64,000 bases of DNA from positions 165,299 to 229,298 of the forward strand of contig JBBEBE010000013.1 of assembly GCA_040882505.1 (NCBI GenBank), read 5' to 3'. Each line of letters starts with the position of its first letter. Within the stretch, counting starts at the first letter, position 1. Position numbers and translations under genes: made by a program. This stretch comes from JBBEBE01 sp040882505 (GTDB taxonomy: Bacteria > Bacteroidota > Rhodothermia > Balneolales > Balneolaceae). Below the pieces are notes generated by a model. That model ran no database searches and was not told the origin of the DNA. It saw only the letters and a program-made list of their open reading frames with translations. Positions 50,762 to 60,402 of the stretch are shown piece by piece.

Positions 50762-52273
50762 ATGGACGCCAACGTTACCATTCTGCTCATTGTCGGTCTC
50801 TACCTCCTCCTCTCGTTGGCCATGGGGATCTACCCGTCGCTGCGCATCACCAATAGCGTGAGCGGGTATGTCGCCGGTGACCGGTCGATGAATGTCTTTC
50901 TGCTCTATTTTGTCCTGGGTGCGTCCATCTTCTCCTCGTTTGCATTCCTCGGCGGGCCGGGATGGGCCTACTCCCGCGGAGCGGCATCCTACTACATCAT
51001 TATCTACACCTTGCTGGGGATCGTGCCGCTCTACTTTTTGGGACCCCGCATCTGGAAACTGGGCAAGGAGTACGGCTACATGACGCAGGCCGAACTTCTC
51101 GCTGCCCGGTTCGAAAGCCGGAGTCTCTCGGTAATCCTGGCAGTCCTGAGTGTTGTGGCGTTCATCCCCTATCTGACCCTGCAGATGATGGGAGCGGGAT
51201 ATGTGCTGGAGGTCATCAGCGGTGGAATGATCCCCTTTGCCGTCGGAGCAGGGGTGACCTATGCCGTCGTGGTCATCTATGTCTACATGAGTGGTGTCAT
51301 GGGCGTTGGTTGGTCCAATGCCTTCCAGGGAATGCTCATGATGGGTCTGGCGTGGTTTTTGGGGCTCTACTTGCCGAACGTCCTCTACGGAGGTGTGGGG
51401 GAGATGTTTGAGGCGATCATTGACGCGGGGAAGGGGGGGATGTTGCAAGCCCCGGGCCTGACGGCAGGCGGTGCCCCCTGGAGTTGGTGGGGATTCAGCT
51501 CGGCCGTCATTGTCTCGGCTCTCGGATTCACGGTTTGGCCCCACATTTTCATGCGTAGCTACGCTGCCCGAAGCCCCCGCTCGCTCCGACTGAGTGTGAT
51601 CCTCTATCCCACCTTCTGCATCTTTCTGGTTCCCATTCTGCTCATCGGGTTCTCGGCCATCGTCGCGTTTCCCGGCGTGGAGCAGGCCGACCAAATTCTC
51701 CCCTATGTCCTCATGCAGCTGGACTTGCCCGCCGTAATTGTGGGCCTCTTCTGCGCCGGCGCCCTGGCTGCATCGATGTCCTCCGGGGATGCACTGCTCC
51801 ACTCGGCCGCCTCCATCGCGATTCGAGACGGTCTCCAACAGGTGTTAAGCACTCCCTTGAGTGACACCAACGAACGACGATACATGCGACTCTCCGTCCT
51901 TCTCATCGGGTTCGTTGCCTACCTGTTTGCCATCAACAACCAGATTTCGATCGTACAGCTTCTGCTTTATGCCTACGGCGGAGTCGCCCAGATCTTCCCG
52001 ATTGCCGTTGCAGCTCTCTATTGGAAGCGGGTCACCAAGGCGGGTGCCCTTACCGGATTCTTTGCAGGAATTACCGTCAACAGCTTCTTCCTTGTCTTCG
52101 CTCACCTGAAACCCCTGCCCATGCACGAAGGAGCCTACGGGCTCATCGTGAACGTGACTCTTCTGGTCCTGGTCAGTCTCTGGACCGAACCGGACGACCC
52201 GAAGCTGGTCGCCACGTTTACGGATGGCTCGGCCGTGGACCATTCATCAAACGAGGATTTAACATTACGATAA
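50762..52273 (+). CDS. Sodium:solute symporter (SSS family)
   Basis: A 503-residue transporter with about 13 membrane helices. The helix 1 region SVSGYVAGDRSMN, the helix 2-3 segment GAASYYIIIYTLLGIVPLYFLGPRIWKLGKEYGYMTQAE and helix 5-7 loops are those of the SSS family (PanF/PutP/MctP type). YGGVAQIFPIAVAALYWKRVTKAGAL is the conserved late segment. With the preceding DUF3311 gene it resembles monocarboxylate or pantothenate transporters. The actual solute cannot be told. Transport is Na+-driven in the inner membrane. Confidence 0.9.
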   Translation: MDANVTILLIVGLYLLLSLAMGIYPSLRITNSVSGYVAGDRSMNVFLLYFVLGASIFSSFAFLGGPGWAYSRGAASYYIIIYTLLGIVPLYFLGPRIWKLGKEYGYMTQAELLAARFESRSLSVILAVLSVVAFIPYLTLQMMGAGYVLEVISGGMIPFAVGAGVTYAVVVIYVYMSGVMGVGWSNAFQGMLMMGLAWFLGLYLPNVLYGGVGEMFEAIIDAGKGGMLQAPGLTAGGAPWSWWGFSSAVIVSALGFTVWPHIFMRSYAARSPRSLRLSVILYPTFCIFLVPILLIGFSAIVAFPGVEQADQILPYVLMQLDLPAVIVGLFCAGALAASMSSGDALLHSAASIAIRDGLQQVLSTPLSDTNERRYMRLSVLLIGFVAYLFAINNQISIVQLLLYAYGGVAQIFPIAVAALYWKRVTKAGALTGFFAGITVNSFFLVFAHLKPLPMHEGAYGLIVNVTLLVLVSLWTEPDDPKLVATFTDGSAVDHSSNEDLTLR

Positions 52274-52338
52274 TCTACAGCCGCACATTTTAGCGTAAGT
52301 TTTGCTCACAACGATGACCAAATCTTTACCAAACCATT

Positions 52339-53445
52339 ATGAATAAGACCCTCTCCATCTTCGCAATTGCCCTTTTTCTGATCTCCTGTGGTGGTGGCGA
52401 CTCTGCTCCGCAACAGGAACGTACCAACATTGTAGGCGCGGGAGCCACCTTCCCGGCTCCGCTGATTACGGCCATGGCCGATGAGTATCGGGACCTGACA
52501 GACCGGCGCGTGACCGTCAACTACCAATCCATCGGATCCGGAGGCGGAGTCCGACAGTTTATGGAACAGACCGTCATGTTCGGGATGAGCGAAGCCTTTC
52601 TTTCCGAGGATGTCATGGCCACGATCGAATCCGAGACCGGCGGGCGGGCATTCAACATGCCGATCACCCTGGCCGATGTGGTCCCCACCTACAATCTTCC
52701 GACGGTCGATCAACCTCTGGTCTTTGACGGACAGACCTTGGTCGACATCTTCCTCGGAAACGTCACTCGTTGGGACGATCCAGCCATTGCCGAACTGAAC
52801 CCGGATGTCACCCTTCCGGATCGCGAAATTACTGTCGTTCACCGCTCGGATGGATCCGGCACCACCAATATCTTTACGAGCTACCTCTCCCGCGTCTCCG
52901 ATGAGTGGCGTGAGCAAGTCGGCTTCTCCACCAGCGTCAACTGGCCGGTCGGGATCGGTGGCAACGGAAACGAAGGCGTGGCCGGTACGGTTCAGAACTC
53001 GCCGGGTGCCATCGGCTACAACAGCCTCTCCTATGCCATTCTCAACGACATGGCCTACGCGTCGATGATCAACAGCTCCGGAAACGTCATTCGCCCGGAA
53101 TTTGCCGCCACCACGGAAGCGGCCAACATCGACCTTCCGGAAGACACACGGATTCTGTTCACCAACACCCCGGCCGAGCAGGGCTATCCGATTGCCGGAT
53201 TCACCTGGGTTCTGATGTATGAGAACCTCGAACAAAACAGCGCCATCGAGAGTCGTTTGCAGGCACAGGAACTGCTCGACTTCCTCGTATGGAGCATGAC
53301 GGAGGGACAGGAACTGGCTGAACCACTCGGTTTTGCCCGCATCCCGCAAGCGGCCCTCGACCGAAACCTGGCGATGATTCGCCAGATCAAGTGGAACGGC
53401 GAGATGTTGGGAGAAGAGATCCTCCAAAAGCACGGACTCCTCTGA
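52339..53445 (+). CDS. pstS: Phosphate ABC transporter substrate-binding protein PstS, lipoprotein
   Basis: Binds phosphate in the periplasm and hands it to PstCA. FLISC (Cys17) is a lipobox. The mature protein shows IVGAGATFPAPLITAMADEY, YQSIGSGGGVRQFM, the phosphate-loop HRSDGSGTTNIFTSYLS and ITLADVVPTYNLP as in the family. Length 368 is normal. It is the first of a five-gene operon pstSCAB-phoU. No Pho box of the enteric type was recognised in the 65-bp upstream. Confidence 0.95.
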   Translation: MNKTLSIFAIALFLISCGGGDSAPQQERTNIVGAGATFPAPLITAMADEYRDLTDRRVTVNYQSIGSGGGVRQFMEQTVMFGMSEAFLSEDVMATIESETGGRAFNMPITLADVVPTYNLPTVDQPLVFDGQTLVDIFLGNVTRWDDPAIAELNPDVTLPDREITVVHRSDGSGTTNIFTSYLSRVSDEWREQVGFSTSVNWPVGIGGNGNEGVAGTVQNSPGAIGYNSLSYAILNDMAYASMINSSGNVIRPEFAATTEAANIDLPEDTRILFTNTPAEQGYPIAGFTWVLMYENLEQNSAIESRLQAQELLDFLVWSMTEGQELAEPLGFARIPQAALDRNLAMIRQIKWNGEMLGEEILQKHGLL

Positions 53446-53486
53446 TCCAACCAGTCACCTTGTAACAAACCGACAGACGCATCGTC

Positions 53487-54482
53487 ATGCGAGATTCATC
53501 AACCATCCCCTCTTCCGAATCGCGAAAGAGGGATACGCCCGGGATCCTCTACCAATGGTTGGGAGACCGAATCTTTAACACGGTCATCCTCGCCACAGGA
53601 TCCCTGGTCATCTTTCTCACAATCGGAATGGCATGGGTCCTTTACGGTGAAGGGAGTCTGGCAATTCGCGAGTTCGGATTTCTGGACTTTTTAACCGGAA
53701 CCACCTGGGATCCGGCTGTTCAGCTGGTTTTCGGTGCCTGGCCGTTTCTGTTCGGAACGCTGGTCACCAGTTTTACGGCGCTGGCCATCTCGTTTTTCCC
53801 GGCCATTGCTGTCGCCATCTTTTCGGCCGAATATGCCCCTCGGTGGCTCTCCGGAATCATCGACAATTTGATCCAGCTCATCGCCGCCATTCCGAGCGTC
53901 GTGATCGGAATCTGGGGCATCTTTTTCCTGGCTCCCTGGCTCCGGGACAATGTCTACGTTCCAATCCATAGCTGGGCAGAAGTCAGTGCCCCCTTTCTGA
54001 TGCCGGTGCTTGGAAACCCGATCGGATACGGTCTTGCGACCGCAACGGTCGTCCTCTCCCTCATGATCATACCTTATACCACTGCACTGGCCAAAGACGC
54101 CATCAAATCGGTCCCGAAAGATCAACGCGAAGCGATGTGGGCTTTGGGCAGTACCCGATGGGAAGTGATCCGGATCGCTGTTCTTCCCTACGCCCGGGGA
54201 GGCATTATCGCCGGAGCCATTCTTTCGCTCGGACGCGCCATCGGGGAGACCATGGCCGTCGCCATGCTCATCGGGAACAAGAATACGTTGCCGTTCTCTG
54301 TCTTTGGAGCCGGAGCCACCATGCCGTCGGTCATCGTGAACGAATTTCGCGAAGCCGTGGAGTCTCTTCACCTCTCCAGCCTCATGGCCATCGGATTCAT
54401 TCTCTTCATTCTCTCACTCATCGTCAATCTGACTGCGGCCTACATCCAGCGTAGAGTCTCTGTCGGAGGAGGTCGACACTGA
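53487..54482 (+). CDS. pstC: Phosphate ABC transporter permease PstC
   Basis: Inner-membrane permease with six helices and the conserved EAA loop region DAIKSVPKDQREAMWALGSTRWEVIR. LGRAIGETMAVAMLIGN is the PstC signature. It is 331 residues, and its stop (TGA) shares one base with the pstA ATG, so the two are coupled. It forms the phosphate channel together with PstA. Confidence 0.95.
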   Translation: MRDSSTIPSSESRKRDTPGILYQWLGDRIFNTVILATGSLVIFLTIGMAWVLYGEGSLAIREFGFLDFLTGTTWDPAVQLVFGAWPFLFGTLVTSFTALAISFFPAIAVAIFSAEYAPRWLSGIIDNLIQLIAAIPSVVIGIWGIFFLAPWLRDNVYVPIHSWAEVSAPFLMPVLGNPIGYGLATATVVLSLMIIPYTTALAKDAIKSVPKDQREAMWALGSTRWEVIRIAVLPYARGGIIAGAILSLGRAIGETMAVAMLIGNKNTLPFSVFGAGATMPSVIVNEFREAVESLHLSSLMAIGFILFILSLIVNLTAAYIQRRVSVGGGRH

Positions 54483-55348
54483 TGAAATCCCTGAAACGAC
54501 GACAGATTCACGAAAAAATGATGGAGGCTCTGCTTGTCACAGCCACCATTCTGGTTCTGCTCCCCATGGGCATCATCTTCCTGCATGTGATCGTTGAAGG
54601 TGTGGGGGCCCTGAACATGGACTTCTTCACCGAAGAGCTGGGCTCTCCGTCCCGTGCCATGACCGGTCGACCGACCGGATTGGTTCATACCATTCTGGGA
54701 ACGATCGTCGTCGATCTGTTGGCACTTGTGATTGCTGTTCCATTCGGGATTGGCGCCGGTGTGCTCCTCTCCGAATACCCGGACAGCCGGCTCAACAGCC
54801 CTCTCCGCATCATGAACGACACGCTGAACGGAATGCCGGCCATTCTGAAAGGACTCTTCGCGTTTGTCTTGATCGTGAAACCCATGGGAAGTTTTTCAGG
54901 GATGGCCGGGTCCATTGCCCTCAGTTTCGTGATGTTGCCCATTATCGCCCGAACCACCGAAAGCGCCCTTCGGGGGATCTCCTGGACCATCCGGGAGGCG
55001 GGCGTGGCCTTGGGGATTCCACGCTGGCGCGTGGTCCTCTCAACCGTCATTCCGGCTGCACGAACCGGACTGGTTACCGGTATTCTACTCGCCTTTGCGA
55101 GAGCCGCCGGAGAGGCTGCACCCCTCTTGTTCACCTCCTTTGGAAACAACTACCTTCCGGACTCCTGGATCGGGTTTCTGATGGATCCGGTCGATACGCT
55201 TCCGCAGAGACTCTACAGTCTGGCGATCAGCCCATATCAGGAGTGGCACGGCATGGGATGGGCAGCGGCCATCGTTCTGTTCAGTTTCGTGATCCTGACA
55301 TTCGTGATTGCGAGATACGCGACTCGTGACAAAATGCAGACTCACTAA
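54482..55348 (+). CDS. pstA: Phosphate ABC transporter permease PstA
   Basis: A 288-residue permease with six helices. The EAA region is SALRGISWTIREAGVALGIPRWRVVL and ARAAGEAAPLLFTSFGNN is the family motif. Starts in the PstC stop. PstC and PstA form the heterodimeric pore energised by PstB. Confidence 0.95.
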   Translation: MKSLKRRQIHEKMMEALLVTATILVLLPMGIIFLHVIVEGVGALNMDFFTEELGSPSRAMTGRPTGLVHTILGTIVVDLLALVIAVPFGIGAGVLLSEYPDSRLNSPLRIMNDTLNGMPAILKGLFAFVLIVKPMGSFSGMAGSIALSFVMLPIIARTTESALRGISWTIREAGVALGIPRWRVVLSTVIPAARTGLVTGILLAFARAAGEAAPLLFTSFGNNYLPDSWIGFLMDPVDTLPQRLYSLAISPYQEWHGMGWAAAIVLFSFVILTFVIARYATRDKMQTH

Positions 55349-55410
55349 CCGGAACCCGTCGAAACCGGCCATCGAACCACATTCCACGAAACCAAGCCTA
55401 CCAACAACCC

Positions 55411-56169
55411 ATGAGCACAAAACTTGAAACCAGAGATTTAACGGTCAAATACGGTGAAAAGGTCGGTGTACAAAACATCTCGATCGCCATGCAGGAGAAC
55501 ACCGTAACTGCGCTCATCGGCCCTTCCGGCTGCGGAAAGACTACGTTCCTTCGTGCCCTGAACCGAATGCACGACCTGACCAACGTCGCCAACGTCCAGG
55601 GGTCGGTCCTTTTGGATGACGAAAATATCTATGCAGAGGGAGTGAACCCGGTCCTGATTCGCCGAAAGATTGGAATGGTGTTTCAGAAACCGACTCCGTT
55701 CCCGACCATGTCCATTTACGACAACGTGGTCGCCGGCCTGAAACTCGTCGGTATCAACGACAAAACGTACCTTAACGAAGTATGCGAGCGGGCACTGACC
55801 CAAGCCGCTCTTTTCGACGAAGTGAAGGATCGCCTGAATTTGGCCGCCGTGGATCTTTCCGGAGGACAACAACAGCGGTTGTCCATTGCACGGGCACTGG
55901 CTGTCGAACCGGAAGTCCTGCTCATGGATGAACCGACCAGCTCTCTGGACCCGCAATCCACCCTGCGCATCGAAGATCTGATTCACGACCTGAAAAAAGA
56001 GGTCACCATCGTGATCATTACCCACAACATGCAACAGGCAGCTCGTGTATCGGACAAGACGGCCTTCTTCTATGTTGGCGACCTGATTGAAGTCGGGAAC
56101 ACCAAGACCATCTTTACCAATCCGAAAAAGAAGCAAACTGAAGACTATATTACCGGTCGATTCGGATAA
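55411..56169 (+). CDS. pstB: Phosphate ABC transporter ATP-binding protein PstB
   Basis: A 252-residue ATPase. Walker A is GPSGCGKTTFLRALNRM, the PstB Q-loop region is VFQKPTPFPTMSIYDNV, the signature is LSGGQQQRLSIARALA and Walker B is VLLMDEPTSSLDP. RFG is the normal PstB C-terminus. It powers phosphate uptake through PstCA. phoU follows 81 bp later. Confidence 0.97.
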   Translation: MSTKLETRDLTVKYGEKVGVQNISIAMQENTVTALIGPSGCGKTTFLRALNRMHDLTNVANVQGSVLLDDENIYAEGVNPVLIRRKIGMVFQKPTPFPTMSIYDNVVAGLKLVGINDKTYLNEVCERALTQAALFDEVKDRLNLAAVDLSGGQQQRLSIARALAVEPEVLLMDEPTSSLDPQSTLRIEDLIHDLKKEVTIVIITHNMQQAARVSDKTAFFYVGDLIEVGNTKTIFTNPKKKQTEDYITGRFG

Positions 56170-56250
56170 CGAATCCTCTACCGGAATTCACGATCGATTC
56201 AACAGAGAGCTGTACGTAACCAACGATTTCAAGCCAGACCCTTTCCAGAC

Positions 56251-56901
56251 ATGAATACGCAAATCCAAGAAAGCCTCGCAGAGATCAATGACAAGCTGAT
56301 CCATATGTCGGATCGCGTCATTGCAGCCATCAACGATTCGGTCGACACCCTGGTGGATCAGGATCTGGAACGGGCCCAACAGATTCGTGACGACGACAAA
56401 GAGATCAACAGCATGCGCTGGGAAATTGAAGATAACTGCATCCACCTGATCGCCACCCAGCAACCGGTCGCTTCCGATCTCCGGGAGCTGATTGCACTGT
56501 TGACGATCAATACCGAGTTGGAGCGGATTGGCGACTATGCCGCCGGAATTGCGAAAATCACCCAACTGATCGGAGAGGATAAGCACATCAAACCACTGAT
56601 CGATATTCCCCGGATGAAGGACATCTCCGTAGGCATGATCGAAAACTCGATTCAAGCATTCATCAAGCACGACGAGAACGCCGCTCGACGCATCCATGCA
56701 CAGGATGACGATATCGATACCCTCTACAACCAGGTGCATCGGGAACTGCTCTCCTTCATGCTCGAAAAACCGGCTCAGATCTCGATCTGCACCCACCTGC
56801 TCTGGACCGCCCACAATCTGGAGCGAATCGGCGACCGTGCCACCAATATCTGCGAGCGGATCATCTACCTGGTCTCCGGCGAAATGGCCGAAGATCTTTA
56901 G
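56251..56901 (+). CDS. phoU: Phosphate transport regulator PhoU
   Basis: A 216-residue all-helical protein with two PhoU repeats. DDDKEINSMRWEIEDNCIHLIATQQPVASDLREL and DDDIDTLYNQVHRELLSFM are the metal-binding repeats, and NTELERIGDYAAGIAK and HNLERIGDRATNICER complete them. It restrains PstSCAB and the PhoR/PhoB-type kinase when phosphate is plentiful. It ends the operon, and its stop overlaps the end of the opposing ATPase gene by 4 bp. Confidence 0.96.
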   Translation: MNTQIQESLAEINDKLIHMSDRVIAAINDSVDTLVDQDLERAQQIRDDDKEINSMRWEIEDNCIHLIATQQPVASDLRELIALLTINTELERIGDYAAGIAKITQLIGEDKHIKPLIDIPRMKDISVGMIENSIQAFIKHDENAARRIHAQDDDIDTLYNQVHRELLSFMLEKPAQISICTHLLWTAHNLERIGDRATNICERIIYLVSGEMAEDL

Positions 56902-58775
56902 ATCTCCTGTTTTAGTTTGCTTAGGTAAACGGTACCCTTTTCTGTAATCAAGTATGCTTGCCTAGGATGGTTCGGCATATCTGAGATCGTATAATGTAGC
57001 TTTCCTTCATTCATTAATGGTTGAATGTACCGCCGTAAAATATACTTCGGCTCACGGTCCAATAGATTGGCTAATTCTTGAAGCCTCATCTCTTTCCATT
57101 GACAAGCCGATAATAAAAACAGATTCATCTTTCTTGAAGACGCTCTTCTTCCGATATCGTTTAATAGAAAATCCAGATCCGCTGGTAGCCGGTCATTAAT
57201 GCCAACTGGTGCACTAGTGTTATTAACTGGTGCACTAGTGTTATTAACTGGTGCACTATGGACGGTAACTGGTGCACTAAGATCCGGAAGAGGTACAGAG
57301 CTGCCTTTTAATAGCTTAGTACCCGGTACATAATAAGTACTCCGCCCTTTTCCCTTCTGTTGAATCAAATTGATATCTCTCAGGTTTCGCAAATCATTGC
57401 TGGATCTAAGCACATCCAGATCATTCAACTGCCTATACGTTGAATTATCAATTGCCCCAACTTCGCGAAGAAAGATTAGTGCACGTTTCTGGCTATCTGA
57501 AAGAGAATTATCATCAAATTGACTCACCCACTCCAAATCCTCTTTACTCAAAAAGTGGTGCAATAGAAATCGTGCTGTGAACGTATCACCGTCTCTACTG
57601 GATTCAAAAGTAGGTGGAGCCATACCAGCACCCTCAAGTAATTTACGCATGGCTCGAATTCCAGACCCCTTGGTCTCAGCCAAGTTAGTCTCGTGAAATA
57701 CTGCTGCAATGTGTGGATTCCTTGTTTCAGAACCTGGGTCACCCAACCGATCCTCAGGTTTAAGTGAATAACCTGGATTCACAATCTCAATACGATTATT
57801 ATATCGAATTATCTGAATCGGGCTATTCTTTCGATACGATCGGTGCATAAGTGCATTCACAATAGCCTCCCGAAGCGCTTGAGTAGGAAGGCCTACACTT
57901 TCTGCTTGCAGCAGTCCCTCTTCAAGTAAAAATCCCCTAGGTAAATCATCATTAACTGCATTCACTGCACGATTCACCAAATCAAGAAGAGGACCACGCA
58001 TATCAATTGTGGTAAATCGTTGATCCGGATCTTCCACCCAAGTATCGCCAGGGACTCGGATATAATCGACCCGAATCATTGGAATCAATCTTCGGAAAGC
58101 TACTCGTTTACCAAACAGCAACAATCCAGCCATGGTGATCTCACCACTTTTCAAACACCCCAAGGCTTCCAGTAACTCATTGTTATTAAACTCTAACTCA
58201 GATGCATCCGGATTTACACTAGACCGGTATAACCGGTACCTCTCAATAGCATCTGGATCAATATCACTCAATGATGCATCACGAAGAACCGATGAGTCAT
58301 ACCCTTCACGGCCTTGATAAAACACGTGAAGATCATCTTCTGTACATCGTTGATCAGTAGAACCTATGCGTCTATAGGCTCCTCTAGGTAATCCCTGAGA
58401 TTTGAAAAATATGGGTTTTGCCGAACCATCTTCTTCAGCAATAAAAGCCACAATGACTGTCTTCCCGTCAAGTACTCCGACTTCAATCTCGGGCCGAATG
58501 GTCCGATTAAACTGAGAAGCACATTTTGATGCCAAATCCATCTGCACTTTATCAGGATCATCAATCCCTGCGACTTTATAATTCGGGAAAAGGCTACCCA
58601 AAGATGGGGCAACACCCAGTAGTAAATAACCGCCTCCCATACCCGGTTCATTAGCAAATGCACAAACCGATTTCATAATTGCATTATCCACCGTAGAAGC
58701 CGTCTTGGCTTCAATTCGCACATTTTCATCTTGTGCATTCAGCTGATTGAAAAGTTCTTCGGCTGTTCTGATCAT
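56898..58775 (-). CDS. AlbA/Schlafen-domain ATPase (RecG-like, HATPase_c_4)
   Basis: A 625-residue protein with an N-terminal AlbA_2/Schlafen-type domain (residues ~1-150; RIEAKTASTVDNAIMKSVCAFANEPGMGGGYLLLGV then GLPRGAYRRIGSTDQRCTEDD). A middle domain contains LREAIVNALMHRSY and the GHKL-like NNRIEIVNPG, which form the HATPase_c_4 site. The C-terminal part has winged-helix-like segments around 430-490 and 560-625. A 21-bp tandem repeat encodes a SAPVNNT linker. Such proteins occur as regulators or in defence-linked islands. The gene is AT-richer than its neighbours, suggesting transfer. Confidence 0.8.
   Translation of the reverse strand: MIRTAEELFNQLNAQDENVRIEAKTASTVDNAIMKSVCAFANEPGMGGGYLLLGVAPSLGSLFPNYKVAGIDDPDKVQMDLASKCASQFNRTIRPEIEVGVLDGKTVIVAFIAEEDGSAKPIFFKSQGLPRGAYRRIGSTDQRCTEDDLHVFYQGREGYDSSVLRDASLSDIDPDAIERYRLYRSSVNPDASELEFNNNELLEALGCLKSGEITMAGLLLFGKRVAFRRLIPMIRVDYIRVPGDTWVEDPDQRFTTIDMRGPLLDLVNRAVNAVNDDLPRGFLLEEGLLQAESVGLPTQALREAIVNALMHRSYRKNSPIQIIRYNNRIEIVNPGYSLKPEDRLGDPGSETRNPHIAAVFHETNLAETKGSGIRAMRKLLEGAGMAPPTFESSRDGDTFTARFLLHHFLSKEDLEWVSQFDDNSLSDSQKRALIFLREVGAIDNSTYRQLNDLDVLRSSNDLRNLRDINLIQQKGKGRSTYYVPGTKLLKGSSVPLPDLSAPVTVHSAPVNNTSAPVNNTSAPVGINDRLPADLDFLLNDIGRRASSRKMNLFLLSACQWKEMRLQELANLLDREPKYILRRYIQPLMNEGKLHYTISDMPNHPRQAYLITEKGTVYLSKLKQEI
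57204..57280. repeat. In-frame 21-bp tandem repeat within the ATPase gene
   Basis: Two identical 21-bp units (57204-57224 and 57225-57245) are followed by a third that keeps the first 13 bases (57246-57266) and a fourth partial copy (57267-57280). They encode SAPV-rich linker residues on the minus strand. Copy number could change by slippage without breaking the frame. Confidence 0.85.
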
Positions 58776-58980
58776 CAGTTAAAAATTCAGTCGAATCCAG
58801 ATATTTAATACCTCGTTTCTTAGGAGAAGAATATAGTAATTTATACCTAATCACACACACAATCGATCTTGTAAAGATATGATCTTCATAACAATAAATA
58901 TCATGCAAGCATGGATTGGGTATTCAAAAAAATGAGAAAAAACCGAGAGTATCACAGAAAGACAGCGACAGAATATATGA

Positions 58981-60300
58981 TTACTCCCCCTGAAACGGAG
59001 GGACCGCCAACCCATTCCGGTCCCACACGATCTCCCCGGAAAAGAGCGTCATTTCGCTCTCCAGCTTCCGGTCTCCCTCGATCTTGACCCACGGACGATC
59101 GGCATCCACAAAGCCGAACGTCCCCTCCCGAATCCCGAACACCCAGAGATCGGCAATGGCGCCCTCGGAAAGGTGGCCCAAGTCCGGGCGATGGATCGCC
59201 TCTGCCGCCGACCACGTCGTCGCCCCGATCACCTCCTGAAGCGGCAGCCCGGCAGCCAACAGGTGGGACATCACATGATTGAGATCCTGCATCCCGGGCA
59301 CCTGCAGGCTTCCCATGTGCAGATCACTGCTGATGGTCGTCGGATAGAGCCCCTGCTCAATCGCAGGACTCGCCACCTTGTGCTGATAGCTCCATCCCCC
59401 AAAGCCGACATCGAACAGCACCCCTCTCTCCTGTGCTTCGAATACGAAAGGTTTCACCACTCCATCTTCATCCACGATCGGCTCCATCCGGCTGCTTCCC
59501 CCATAGATATGCGTGTAGATATCCCCCGGACGAAGCTTTTCCATAAAGAGCGTTTCCAGAGAGAGGGGAGGCTCCGTACAACAGAAATCGAGCATCACCG
59601 GTTTGTCGGCCAACCGACCCGCCTCCACCAGCCGATCCACTGCATCCCAGTGGCTGGTCGCGTAGTGAGCCATCTTGAACCCGACGATCTCGGGATGATC
59701 CATAGCCATCTCTGAAGAATGAACCGGATCCATATCCTCGAGATTCTGTGAGTAGGCGTTGCCTTTGCTTCCGTGACCCGTAATTCTCAGAAAGGCCAGA
59801 ATACGGGTCCGGGAGCGCTCGATCACCTGTTCTTTGAAGAGCTCGAAATTTCGCCACCCCGAACTCCCGGCATCCACCATCGTCGTCACACCATAGCGGA
59901 AGCTCATCATGTCCGGAATGACCGACCGAAAACTGTTCATCTGATCCGATTCCGGATCGGTTCCGAAAAAGATATGCGTGTGAAGATCAATCAGACCCGG
60001 AGAGACGTAGAGTCCCTGAAGGTCTACCACCTGTTCGGCTTCGGAGGCATCGATCTCGGAGGCAACGCGCACCACCCGATCCCCGCTGATGGCGATATCC
60101 ATCACGTCATCGATTCCATTCCGGGCATCGATCAAATGACCGCCCTTCAAAACCAGATCATACGATTGTGCCGTACAAGAGAGGGGAACAGCCAAGAGAG
60201 CGATTAAAAGAGCGGAAAGGGTGAGAACGGTCCGGCACAGTCGTTCCGAACGAGTTCCCGCAAATGTTGGACGGGCACAGAATTGATGGAATCGAGCCAT
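58981..60300 (-). CDS. Exported amidohydrolase/deacetylase-type metal hydrolase
   Basis: A 439-residue amidohydrolase-superfamily protein. After a signal-like N-terminus (long, with hydrophobic LTLSALLIALLAVPL) come VSPGLIDLHTHIF (HxH metal motif), VGFKMAHYA (likely carboxylated Lys), YTHIYGG (His) and TTISSDLHMGS (Asp). This pattern fits the amidohydrolase/deacetylase group related to dihydroorotase. If the signal is real it acts in the periplasm or outside. Substrate is not known. It is GC-rich like the bulk of the window and stands between two AT-rich accessory genes. Confidence 0.85.
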   Translation of the reverse strand: MARFHQFCARPTFAGTRSERLCRTVLTLSALLIALLAVPLSCTAQSYDLVLKGGHLIDARNGIDDVMDIAISGDRVVRVASEIDASEAEQVVDLQGLYVSPGLIDLHTHIFFGTDPESDQMNSFRSVIPDMMSFRYGVTTMVDAGSSGWRNFELFKEQVIERSRTRILAFLRITGHGSKGNAYSQNLEDMDPVHSSEMAMDHPEIVGFKMAHYATSHWDAVDRLVEAGRLADKPVMLDFCCTEPPLSLETLFMEKLRPGDIYTHIYGGSSRMEPIVDEDGVVKPFVFEAQERGVLFDVGFGGWSYQHKVASPAIEQGLYPTTISSDLHMGSLQVPGMQDLNHVMSHLLAAGLPLQEVIGATTWSAAEAIHRPDLGHLSEGAIADLWVFGIREGTFGFVDADRPWVKIEGDRKLESEMTLFSGEIVWDRNGLAVPPFQGE

Positions 60301-60402
60301 GAGTAAATCGAGTCAAAAGGTGAGAAATCACCCTCATTGTAGTCAATTTCAGCGGTTTTGGCTATTCCATAATGCTTTTAGCCTCTGCTATGGGGATCTC
60401 AC

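Noticed and set aside
50690..51838. 382-residue minus-strand frame over the SSS transporter gene
   Set aside because: It is antisense to a well-conserved transporter, has low-complexity His/Asp/Gly/Glu-rich sequence and no recognisable domain; a shadow of codon bias.
52306..53433. 375-residue minus-strand frame over pstS
   Set aside because: Exactly antisense to a clear PstS; no motif and no start signal.
57204..57280. 21-bp repeats considered as a CRISPR remnant or attachment site
   Set aside because: Units are directly adjacent, in frame and encode a linker; no spacers or flanking integrase.
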